Below, piece after piece: positions 7,170-13,520 of a stretch of 17,178 nt of DNA. Location: positions 1-17,178 of the forward strand of contig JAQTTI010000014.1 of assembly GCA_028710845.1 (NCBI GenBank), given 5' to 3'. Source of the stretch: Candidatus Omnitrophota bacterium. GTDB taxonomy: Bacteria > Omnitrophota > Gorgyraeia > Gygaellales > Profunditerraquicolaceae. A program made the position numbers and the translations under genes. How positions within the stretch are numbered: the first letter of the stretch is position 1; each line of letters opens with the position of its first letter. Under the pieces are notes generated by a model. The model ran no database searches. It saw only the letters and a program-made list of their open reading frames with translations, and was not told the origin of the DNA.

Positions 7170-7186
7170 TCCCGCCTTCGGCGGGA
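7170..7186 (+). terminator. GC-rich stem-loop after frr, probable operon terminator
   Basis: TCCCGCC (7170-7176) pairs perfectly with GGCGGGA (7180-7186) around a TTC loop, 10 bases after the frr stop. The following bases are ATTAATTCG, not a T-run, so it may need help or may act mainly as 3'-end protection. Confidence 0.5.
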
Positions 7187-7193
7187 TTAATTC

Positions 7194-7236
7194 GCGCAAT
7201 AACTTACTCACACTAGCGTGTTCGTAAGTTATGCGC
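7194..7236. other. Second long hairpin between frr and the tRNA cluster
   Basis: GCGC plus ATAACTTAC (7194-7207, one bulged A) pairs with GTAAGTTATGCGC (7224-7236), giving 13 base pairs. The loop contains a short ACAC/GTGT stem. It stands eight bases after the first hairpin and has no T-run. It may be a second termination or processing element. Confidence 0.45.
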
Positions 7237-7242
7237 TCATTA

Positions 7243-7261
7243 AATTTTGGGCCTCTAGCTC
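7243..7261 (+). pseudogene. Duplicated 5' fragment of tRNA-Lys with its upstream flank
   Basis: Nineteen bases, AATTTTGGGCCTCTAGCTC, are identical to 7312-7330, which are the six bases before tRNA-Lys and its first 13 bases. After this the sequence departs from the tRNA. A short stem GGCCTC (7250-7255) with GAGGTC (7291-7296) and an inner TCCCC/GGGGA stem could still form. It is best read as a broken tRNA copy. Confidence 0.6.
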
Positions 7262-7317
7262 TCCCCGATAAACCGTTGGGGGATTCGCAAGAGGTCAAGG
7301 AATAGAAACCTAATTTT

Positions 7318-7390
7318 GGGCCTCTAGCTCATCAGGTAGAGCACCACACTTTTAATGTGGTTGTGCCGCGTTCGAGTCGCGGGAGGCTCA
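7318..7390 (+). tRNA. tRNA-Lys (anticodon UUU)
   Basis: A complete cloverleaf of 73 bases is visible. The acceptor is GGGCCTC (7318-7324) with GAGGCTC (7383-7389), one G-U pair, and discriminator A at 7390. The D arm is GCTC/GAGC. The anticodon arm is CCACA-CTTTTAA-TGTGG with anticodon TTT. The T arm is CCGCG-TTCGAGT-CGCGG. CCA is not encoded. Pieces of both of its ends are repeated around it (7243-7261 and 7485-7499). Confidence 0.95.
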
Positions 7391-7524
7391 TAAATTTGAC
7401 AACCGCGATTTTGGGCGCTCGATCCCGCCGAGACAGAATAGACCTTGGGCGGGACGTCCTGCTGTAGAAAATGAAGGCAGTCCGGTCGCGGGAGGCTCAT
7501 AAATTTGACAACCGCGATTTTGGG
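7376..7524 (+). repeat. 40-base direct repeat carrying the 3' end of tRNA-Lys (copies 7376-7415 and 7485-7524)
   Basis: The two copies are identical over 40 bases at a period of 109. Each starts in the T loop of the tRNA (GTCGCGGGAGGCTCA) and continues 25 bases past the gene to GATTTTGGG; similarity goes on to a shared CGATCCC at 7420-7426 and 7530-7536 with one base indel. Each copy contains TTGACA. Between the copies, TCCCGCC 7423-7429 pairs with GGCGGGA 7448-7454. This arrangement, an intact tRNA followed by a repeat of its 3' end, looks like either a decayed tandem tRNA duplication or the trace of an integration site. Confidence 0.8.
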
Positions 7525-7533
7525 GCATTCGAT
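7505..7533 (+). promoter_or_regulatory. Possible promoter for tRNA-Leu
   Basis: A perfect -35 hexamer TTGACA (7505-7510) lies in the second copy of the direct repeat. At 17 bases' distance stands TTCGAT (7528-7533), only three of six matches to the -10 consensus. Transcription would begin near 7540, the base before tRNA-Leu. The first repeat copy has the same TTGACA (7396-7401) but no acceptable -10. Confidence 0.3.
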
Positions 7534-7540
7534 CCCACTC

Positions 7541-7622
7541 GCGGACGTGGCGGAACTGGCATACGCGATAGCCTTAGGAGCTATTGGGGTAACCCTTGAA
7601 GGTTCAAATCCCTCCGTCCGCA
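7541..7622 (+). tRNA. tRNA-Leu (anticodon UAG)
   Basis: This is an 82-base class II tRNA. The acceptor is GCGGACG (7541-7547) with CGTCCGC (7615-7621), discriminator A at 7622, and the leader TGGCGGAA is typical of Leu. The anticodon arm is ATAGC-CTTAGGA-GCTAT with anticodon TAG. A long variable arm (GGGG/CCCT) follows. The T stem GAAGG/CCCTC has one A-C mismatch beside a normal TTCAAAT loop. CCA is not encoded. Confidence 0.93.
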
Positions 7623-7630
7623 TTAATTTT

Positions 7631-7665
7631 GAGGAAATGTTTTGGCGGTGAAATCCTCTTCCGCC
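7631..7665 (+). other. Potential H-type pseudoknot between tRNA-Leu and tRNA-Gly
   Basis: GAGGA (7631-7635) can pair with TCCTC (7654-7658), and GGCGG (7644-7648) with CCGCC (7661-7665). The two stems interleave, so they form either a small pseudoknot or two competing hairpins in the spacer. Stems of five bases arise by chance fairly often. Confidence 0.25.
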
Positions 7666-7697
7666 CATATAGATTACAGCTAACTCGACAGGTTTAT

Positions 7698-7774
<77 letters not shown>

Positions 7775-7800
7775 TAGGACTAATTAAAAAGGAGAACCAA

Positions 7801-8271
7801 ATGCAAATAATGGAGTTTCTTTCCAAAGAGGCAATTCTTACCGACATAAAATCAACCAGAAAAGAGGATGTGATCAAGGAGATGGTTGATCTTCTGATTG
7901 AGGCAGGGGAAGTTGAAAAAAGAAACCGCAACAAACTAATCGAAGCCCTTATGTCCAGGGAGGCTTTAGGTTCCACTGCTATCGGACAAGGGATCGCCAT
8001 CCCGCATGCAAAGTGTGATTGCGTGGATAAGTTAGTTGCTTCCTTTGGCCTTTCAAAAAAAGGCGTAGATTTTGATTCTCTGGACGGAGAATTAGCTTAC
8101 ATCTTCTTTTTACTAGTTGCCCCTCAAGATTCCGCCGGCCCACACCTTAAGGCATTAGCCAGGATTTCGCGCCTCTTAAAAGATAAATATTTTCGTGATA
8201 CTCTGCGCACATGCGTTGATGATAAAGCAGTAATCAAGATTATCACGCAGGAAGACGAAAAAAAGATTTAA
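7801..8271 (+). CDS. PTS EIIA component, fructose/PtsN type
   Basis: The 156-residue protein is a single EIIA-type-2 domain that accepts phosphate from HPr on a histidine. The active-site block STAIGQGIAIPHAK contains His69, and the region with AYIFFLLVAPQDSAGPHLKALARIS is typical of the domain. It starts at ATG 7801 after AAGGAGA, 26 bases past the CCA of tRNA-Gly. No EIIB or EIIC lies in the window, while HPr and Enzyme I follow within 2 kb. That layout resembles a nitrogen-type or regulatory PTS, in which EIIA controls other proteins instead of feeding a sugar porter. Permeases could be encoded elsewhere, so a transport role is not excluded. Confidence 0.88.
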   Translation: MQIMEFLSKEAILTDIKSTRKEDVIKEMVDLLIEAGEVEKRNRNKLIEALMSREALGSTAIGQGIAIPHAKCDCVDKLVASFGLSKKGVDFDSLDGELAYIFFLLVAPQDSAGPHLKALARISRLLKDKYFRDTLRTCVDDKAVIKIITQEDEKKI

Positions 8272-8299
8272 TCTTTTCAAAATAAATTAGGTAATTTAA

Positions 8300-9544
8300 A
8301 TGAAGTCAATGTCTACCGGTATTTTAAAATGGTTTTATCCTGGTATTGGTATTAAGCGCTGGGTGGGCTTAAGTGCTTTTGGGGTCGGGCTGCTTATTTT
8401 AGGCACGGCTAACCTGCGCAGTGAAGAAAAGTTCTGGCTGATCCAGTTTTTAGATGCCGTAGTTGTTATTTCCGGAATCATAATTTTAATTTTGGGTATT
8501 AAGCGCCTGATGCGTTCTTTTATGGCCGCATTTATGCCTTCTTCAAGAGGTACCGAGTTAATTGATATTCTATATCAAAAGAAACAATTGGGCCGTGGTC
8601 CGCGGATCGTCACCGTTGGCGGCGGGACCGGTTTATCGGTCCTTTTAAGCGGTTTAAAAAACTATACTTCAAACATTTCGGCCATAGTTACCGTTGCTGA
8701 TAATGGCGGCTCAAGCGGAAGGCTCAGGCAGCAGTTCGATGTTTTGCCTCCCGGAGATATACGTAACTGTTTAGTTGCTTTAGCTGACGCTCCTACACTG
8801 ATGCGTGATCTTTTTCAGTTCCGCTTTGACGGAAATTCAGAATTTTCCGGGCACTCCTTCGGCAATCTTTTTCTTATGGTAATGAGCCGGTTAACAGGCG
8901 ATTTTGAGAAAGCGATTAAGGAGACAAGTAAAGTTTTAGCTTTGCGCGGGCAGGTTATTCCTTCAACTTTAGGAGATGTTACTTTAGTAGCCAAGTTTAA
9001 AGACGGCTCTACGGTTGTAGGGGAAGAACAGATACCCAAAGCAAGGAAGTCGATTAACAAAATAATGCTTAGCCCAGAACAGCCGGCTGCTACTCCGGAT
9101 GCAATCAAGGCGATTAAGGAAGCGCAGATAATTGTTTTAGGACCGGGTTCTTTATATACGAGCATAATCCCAAATTTACTGATCAAAGAAATTTCTAATG
9201 AGATTGCCCAATCTGAAGCAATCAAAGTTTATGTTTGTAATGTGATGACTCAGCCTGGGGAGACTGACGGATACAGTGTTTCGGACCATATTAAAGCTTT
9301 GGTCAGCCACAGCCATCCGCATATATTGGATTATTGCGTTATAAATAACGGCGAGGTTCCTTCTGAAATCTTGAGCAGGTACTCTCAGGATAAATCGGTT
9401 CTGGTAATAAACGACAGGAAAAAGGTCGAATCCATTGGTTACCGGGTGGTCGAAGAGGATTTCAGCATGATTTCAGAAGGCGTGATCCGCCATGACTCGG
9501 AAAAATTAGCTAAAATTATTTTAAGTTTTATCGAAGAGATATAG
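8300..9544 (+). CDS. yvcK: YvcK/CofD-like gluconeogenesis factor with N-terminal membrane helices
   Basis: YvcK proteins bind UDP-sugars (UDP-GlcNAc in Bacillus) and are needed for growth on gluconeogenic carbon and for normal cell-wall metabolism; the fold is related to the transferase CofD. From about residue 101 the family signature is clear: VTVGGGTGLSVLLSGLK (GGGTG at 107-111), VTVADNGGSSGRLR, PPGDIRNCLVALAD, FGNLFL, and GPGSLYTSIIPNLL. At 414 residues it is about 100 longer than B. subtilis YvcK. The extra N-terminus holds two hydrophobic helices (about 21-39 and 48-69), so the protein is probably anchored in the inner membrane with its nucleotide-sugar domain inside. It lies between PTS EIIA and HPr genes; in B. 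subtilis the HPr paralogue Crh is also a near neighbour of yvcK. Confidence 0.9.
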   Translation: MKSMSTGILKWFYPGIGIKRWVGLSAFGVGLLILGTANLRSEEKFWLIQFLDAVVVISGIIILILGIKRLMRSFMAAFMPSSRGTELIDILYQKKQLGRGPRIVTVGGGTGLSVLLSGLKNYTSNISAIVTVADNGGSSGRLRQQFDVLPPGDIRNCLVALADAPTLMRDLFQFRFDGNSEFSGHSFGNLFLMVMSRLTGDFEKAIKETSKVLALRGQVIPSTLGDVTLVAKFKDGSTVVGEEQIPKARKSINKIMLSPEQPAATPDAIKAIKEAQIIVLGPGSLYTSIIPNLLIKEISNEIAQSEAIKVYVCNVMTQPGETDGYSVSDHIKALVSHSHPHILDYCVINNGEVPSEILSRYSQDKSVLVINDRKKVESIGYRVVEEDFSMISEGVIRHDSEKLAKIILSFIEEI

Positions 9545-9549
9545 TGATC

Positions 9550-9569
9550 CCCCGTAAAAAAGCCCGGGG
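9550..9569 (+). other. Short GC hairpin between yvcK and ptsH
   Basis: CCCCG (9550-9554) pairs with CGGGG (9565-9569) around a TAAAAAAGCC loop in the 43-base gap. No T-run follows, so it is a weak terminator or mRNA-processing candidate. The ATG of ptsH at 9588 has only a poor ribosome site (CGGATC). Confidence 0.3.
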
Positions 9570-9587
9570 CCTAATTCGCGGATCAAA

Positions 9588-9857
9588 ATGAGTGTAATTA
9601 AAAAACAATTAATCGTAAAGAATAAGCAGGGGCTGCATGCGCGGCCGGCCGCGTTATTCGTGCAGGTGGCTAATAAATTTGATAGCCGCATCACCGTGCG
9701 TAATGATTCCGAAGAAGTAAACGGAAAATCCATTATGGGGATCCTTATGCTTGGCGCCGAACAGGGCAGCATAATCGTAATTGAAGCCGACGGCATAGAC
9801 GCAGAGAATGCGCTTGAGGAGTTAGAAAAAATAATCAACAGCGAGGAAGAATTATGA
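9588..9857 (+). CDS. ptsH: Phosphocarrier protein HPr
   Basis: HPr carries phosphate from Enzyme I to EIIA domains. The 89-residue product has the active-site block GLHARPAALF with His17 and the regulatory-site block NGKSIMGILML with Ser48, equivalent to Ser46 of the Gram-positive protein. Conservation of both sites means that an HPr kinase/phosphorylase could act on it, but none is in the window. Its TGA stop overlaps the ATG of ptsI by four bases (ATGA), so the two are likely translated together. Confidence 0.95.
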   Translation: MSVIKKQLIVKNKQGLHARPAALFVQVANKFDSRITVRNDSEEVNGKSIMGILMLGAEQGSIIVIEADGIDAENALEELEKIINSEEEL

Positions 9858-11584
9858 TCCAGTTAAAAGGGATAGCTGCCGCAGGCGGAATAAGTATCGG
9901 CCCGGCTTACAAATTAGGGGCTGAGGAGTTTACTGTCTTTAAGGAGCCAATTACCTGGGAAGATATCCCCTTACAAATTCAGCTTTTTGAAGAGGCCCTG
10001 ATCAAGACCCGGCGGGAAATCATCGAACTTCAAAAAAGAATCAGCCTCGATATGGGCCAGGAAGAAGCCCAGATCTTTGACGCCCATTTATTGGTCTTAG
10101 AAGACCGCATGCTTATCGAGGAAGTTATCAGCCGGCTTAAAAAAGAGCAGTTAAATGTAGCCTATATATTTTCCGAAGTCCTTAAGAAATATATCAGCGT
10201 ATTTTTGAAGATAGAAGATGAATATCTTAAGGAGAGGACCGCTGATATCAATGATGTCGGCAAAAGAATATTAAGAAACCTCCTTGGCAAAGAAAAGAAA
10301 GGTTTGGGAGAAATCAAGGAGAAAGCGGTCATTGTCGCCCATGATTTGTCTCCGTCTGAAACAGTGGCAATGCATACAAAAAACGTTGCCGCTTTTGTCA
10401 CCGATATAGGCGGAAAGACTTCTCATACCGCAATTATGGCAAAATCCCTGGAAATACCCGCGGTTGTGGGTTTAGAAACTGTTACCAGTAAGGTAAATCC
10501 AGGGGATTTGATAATAGTTGACGGGACAAGCGGAGTAGTTATAATCGACCCGGATGAAGCAACCCTTAGCAGCTATAGGCAGAAACTGGAAAGCTTAAAA
10601 GGGTTTACCGAAAAATTCCTCTCGGTTAAAGATCTGGACTCGGTTACCACAGACGGCAGACAGGTTTTGATAAATGCCAATATCGAGTTTCCTGACGAGG
10701 TGCCTTCGGTTAAATTACACGGCAGCCAGGGGATTGGTCTTTACCGCACCGAATTTTTTTATATGAACCGCAGGGATTCACCGACAGAAGAAGAGCATTA
10801 CCAGGCTTATAAATATGTTGCTGAAGAGATGAATCCGCATCCGGTAATCATACGTACCCTTGATATCGGCGGGGATAAGTTTTTGTCCCAATTCAGGATT
10901 CCTCACGAGATGCAGCCATTTTTAGGGTGGAGAGCGATCAGATTTTGTCTGGCTCGGCCCGATATATTCAAGTTACAGCTGCGGGCAATACTCAGGGCCT
11001 CTGTCCACGGGAACCTTAAGCTTATGTATCCGATGATCTCCGGGGTTGAAGAGCTCAAGCAGGCCAATGCCCTTTTGGAAGAAGCAAAAGAAGAATTACG
11101 CAAAAAAGGCCAGGTTTTTAACGACAAAATCAAGGTGGGGGTAATGATCGAAGTGCCTTCGGCGGCAATGACTGCCGATATTTTAGCGAAAGAAGCTAAT
11201 TTTTTCAGCATCGGCACTAATGACCTTATCCAGTATTCTTTGGCTGTAGACCGGGCCAATGAAAAAGTGGCCTATCTTTATGAACCTGCCCATCCTGCCG
11301 TTTTAAGGCTGATTAGAACCGTTATTGATGCGGCGCACCAGGCAGGGATTAAAGTAGGGATGTGCGGAGAAATGGCCGGGGACCCGTCACTAGCATTGAT
11401 CCTTTTGGGTCTTGGCCTTGACGAATTCAGCATGCCTCCCCAGGTTATCCCGGAATTAAAATATATTATCCGGGCTGTAAGTTATAAAGATTCGCAGAAC
11501 TTTGCCGATGAGATAATGAAGTTGTCTACAGGCACTGAAGTAGAAGAATATGCCCAGGAAAAAGTCGCCAAAATTTTAAAATAG
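9854..11584 (+). CDS. ptsI: PTS Enzyme I (phosphoenolpyruvate-protein phosphotransferase)
   Basis: Enzyme I takes phosphate from PEP and passes it to HPr. The 576-residue length and layout match E. coli EI (575). The N-terminal swivelling domain has GGKTSHTAIMAKSLEIPAVVG with phospho-accepting His191. The C-terminal PEP-binding barrel has GIGLYRTEFFYM with Arg298, the LDIGGDK motif, GTNDLIQYSLAVDR, and GMCGEMAGDP with catalytic Cys504. All are shifted by two residues from E. coli (His189, Arg296, Cys502). Every catalytic residue looks intact, so this is a working enzyme. It overlaps ptsH at the start and ends one base before the next gene. Confidence 0.97.
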   Translation: MIQLKGIAAAGGISIGPAYKLGAEEFTVFKEPITWEDIPLQIQLFEEALIKTRREIIELQKRISLDMGQEEAQIFDAHLLVLEDRMLIEEVISRLKKEQLNVAYIFSEVLKKYISVFLKIEDEYLKERTADINDVGKRILRNLLGKEKKGLGEIKEKAVIVAHDLSPSETVAMHTKNVAAFVTDIGGKTSHTAIMAKSLEIPAVVGLETVTSKVNPGDLIIVDGTSGVVIIDPDEATLSSYRQKLESLKGFTEKFLSVKDLDSVTTDGRQVLINANIEFPDEVPSVKLHGSQGIGLYRTEFFYMNRRDSPTEEEHYQAYKYVAEEMNPHPVIIRTLDIGGDKFLSQFRIPHEMQPFLGWRAIRFCLARPDIFKLQLRAILRASVHGNLKLMYPMISGVEELKQANALLEEAKEELRKKGQVFNDKIKVGVMIEVPSAAMTADILAKEANFFSIGTNDLIQYSLAVDRANEKVAYLYEPAHPAVLRLIRTVIDAAHQAGIKVGMCGEMAGDPSLALILLGLGLDEFSMPPQVIPELKYIIRAVSYKDSQNFADEIMKLSTGTEVEEYAQEKVAKILK

Positions 11585-11585
11585 A

Positions 11586-12320
11586 ATGAAAGCCTTAATT
11601 TTAGCAGCAGGATATGCAACCCGGCTTTACCCTTTAACCAAAGAATATCCCAAGCCTCTTTTGGAAGTTAAAAATAAGCCGATTATAAATTTTATTGTCG
11701 ATAAACTAAAAAAAGTCCCGATCGACGAGATTTATGTTGTCACCAACAGCAAATTTATTTCCAATTTCCGTAAATGGAAAAAATCCCAGAAAATCAGCAA
11801 GAAAATTACCCTGGTTGATGACCTGACTAAGAGTAATGAGGACAGGCTGGGGGCTATCGGTGATATAAATTTTGTAATCAATAAACAAAAAGTCAAAGAT
11901 GATCTTTTGGTCATCGGCGGGGATAACCTGTTTAGCGGATCCCTGAAAGAATTCTTGGATTTTTCCTGCAAGCAAAAACCCTCGGCCACTGTCGGTTTGT
12001 TTAGGCTAAAACAAAAAAAGGATGCCTGTCGTTACGGAGTGGTCACATTAGATAGCCAAAAAAGAGTAATAGCTTTCCAGGAGAAGCCCAAGAAACCCGA
12101 ATCGAATATTGTGGCAATGTGTCTTTATTATATACCGGAAAATTATCTTGGATTCATCGGCCAGTATGTCGGCAATGGAAGCAAGAAGGATGCAACCGGC
12201 AGTTATATCGCCTGGCTAAAAGATAAAATAGATGTTTTCGGGTATGTATTTAAGGGTTCATGGTTCGATATAGGCGATTATAAATATTTAAACGCGGCGA
12301 AAGTTAATTTTGCCCAATAA
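11586..12320 (+). CDS. NTP transferase domain protein, probable sugar-1-phosphate nucleotidyltransferase
   Basis: The 244-residue protein has the nucleotidyltransferase signature LAAGYATRLYPLTKEYPKPL at residues 6-25, a metal-binding IGGDN with Asp113, an FQEKPKKPE sugar-phosphate loop, and GSWFDIGDYKYL near the end. Such enzymes join NTP and a sugar-1-phosphate to give an NDP-sugar and pyrophosphate. It is a bare catalytic domain: it lacks the left-handed beta-helix of GlmU or of ADP-glucose types, and is shorter than RmlA (about 290). Sugar and nucleotide cannot be told from sequence. It starts one base after the ptsI stop, so it belongs to the same transcript. An NDP-sugar enzyme beside YvcK, a UDP-sugar binder, may be more than chance, but that is inference. 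Confidence 0.85.
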   Translation: MKALILAAGYATRLYPLTKEYPKPLLEVKNKPIINFIVDKLKKVPIDEIYVVTNSKFISNFRKWKKSQKISKKITLVDDLTKSNEDRLGAIGDINFVINKQKVKDDLLVIGGDNLFSGSLKEFLDFSCKQKPSATVGLFRLKQKKDACRYGVVTLDSQKRVIAFQEKPKKPESNIVAMCLYYIPENYLGFIGQYVGNGSKKDATGSYIAWLKDKIDVFGYVFKGSWFDIGDYKYLNAAKVNFAQ

Positions 12321-12329
12321 GGAGGGATT

Positions 12330-13499
12330 ATGGCTGCAAATAAGTTTTATTTTACTTCTGAATCGGTAACCGAAGGACATCCTGATAAATTATGCGACCA
12401 GATTTCAGACGGTATCCTGGACGCTTGTTTAAAAATAGACCCTTATTCTAGGGTTGCCTGTGAAACTTATGTAACCATGGGGCTTTTGATTGTCGGCGGT
12501 GAAATAACTACCCGCGGTTTTATCCACGTACATGATATAAGCAGGAAGATAATCGAAGATATAGGCTATAACGAACCGAAATACGGTTTTGATTATCATA
12601 CCTGCGCCATACTGAATGCTATCCATTCTCAGTCGCCGGATATTTCCCAAGGCGTTGATACAGGCGGAGCAGGCGACCAGGGAATAATGTTCGGTTATGC
12701 CTGTAACGAAACTAAAGAATTGATGCCGCTTGCCCTGATGCTGGCGCAGAAACTCGCAATGCGTTTAACAGAAGTCCGCAAAAGCAAGATTTTAAAATAC
12801 CTTGGGCCTGACGGAAAGACCCAGGTTACAGTTGAGTATGATAAAAATAAACCCGTACGTGTTGATTCTGTGGTGCTTGCCTCCCAGCATACTGAAGATA
12901 TTTTAAGAAAAGACGGCAAGGCGATTACTGAAAAGGCGCGCCAGGAAATTATCCATCATGTCGCCGGGCCTATCCTTAAGGGTTGGGTAGATAAATCAAC
13001 CAAATATTATGTCAATCAGACAGGAAAGTTTGTAGTCGGGGGGCCGCAGTCTGATACCGGTATGACCGGTAGAAAGATTATAGTCGATACTTATGGCGGG
13101 GCAGTCGCCCATGGCGGAGGAGCATTTTCCGGAAAAGACCCTACTAAGGTAGATCGCTCAGCCGCTTATATGTGCCGTTATATTGCCAAGAATATCGTAG
13201 CCGCCGGCCTGGCCGAAAAATGTTTGCTCCAGCTTTCTTATGTTATCGGCCATGCCGAACCTTTGTCGGTTATGGTTAAAACCGAAGGGACATCGGTAAT
13301 TTCAGAAGAAGCCCTGGAGAAATTAGTCAGGCAGAATTTTAACCTTACGCCTAAAGGCATTATTGATTCGCTTTTATTGCGCAGGCCTATTTATAAGAAA
13401 ACAGCTGCCTACGGCCATTTTGGCAGGCCTGAACCGGAATTCCTTTGGGAAAAAACCGATAAAGCAGAGATTCTTAAAAAGCAAGCCAGCCGCTGTTGA
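12330..13499 (+). CDS. metK: S-adenosylmethionine synthetase (methionine adenosyltransferase)
   Basis: MetK makes S-adenosylmethionine from methionine and ATP in the cytoplasm as a tetramer. The 389-residue length is typical. Visible motifs are FTSESVTEGHPDKLCDQISD with His17, Asp19 and Lys20 in the ATP and metal site, GAGDQGIMFGYA, VRVDSVVLASQH, GGPQSDTGMTGRK, and the GGGAFSGKDPTKVDRSAAY phosphate loop. The start is fixed by GGAGGG at 12321-12326, directly after the stop of the previous gene. It is followed after 21 bases by ahcY, joining synthesis of the methyl donor with removal of its by-product. The nine-base gap upstream leaves no room for a SAM riboswitch. Confidence 0.97.
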   Translation: MAANKFYFTSESVTEGHPDKLCDQISDGILDACLKIDPYSRVACETYVTMGLLIVGGEITTRGFIHVHDISRKIIEDIGYNEPKYGFDYHTCAILNAIHSQSPDISQGVDTGGAGDQGIMFGYACNETKELMPLALMLAQKLAMRLTEVRKSKILKYLGPDGKTQVTVEYDKNKPVRVDSVVLASQHTEDILRKDGKAITEKARQEIIHHVAGPILKGWVDKSTKYYVNQTGKFVVGGPQSDTGMTGRKIIVDTYGGAVAHGGGAFSGKDPTKVDRSAAYMCRYIAKNIVAAGLAEKCLLQLSYVIGHAEPLSVMVKTEGTSVISEEALEKLVRQNFNLTPKGIIDSLLLRRPIYKKTAAYGHFGRPEPEFLWEKTDKAEILKKQASRC

Positions 13500-13520
13500 T
13501 AAATTAAAAGAAAGGAAAAG

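Noticed and set aside
7324..7668. Minus-strand open frame of 114 codons containing RTEGFEPSR
   Set aside because: It is antisense to tRNA-Lys and tRNA-Leu. Peptides with GFEPSR or GFEPATST are a well-known artefact of translating tRNA genes backwards.
8815..9225. Minus-strand 136-codon frame within yvcK
   Set aside because: It is fully inside a clear YvcK coding region, has no recognisable motif, and lacks a ribosome site; it is an antisense shadow.
12321..13520. SAM or SAH riboswitch before metK or ahcY
   Set aside because: The gaps are 9 and 21 bases, too short for any known riboswitch of these classes.
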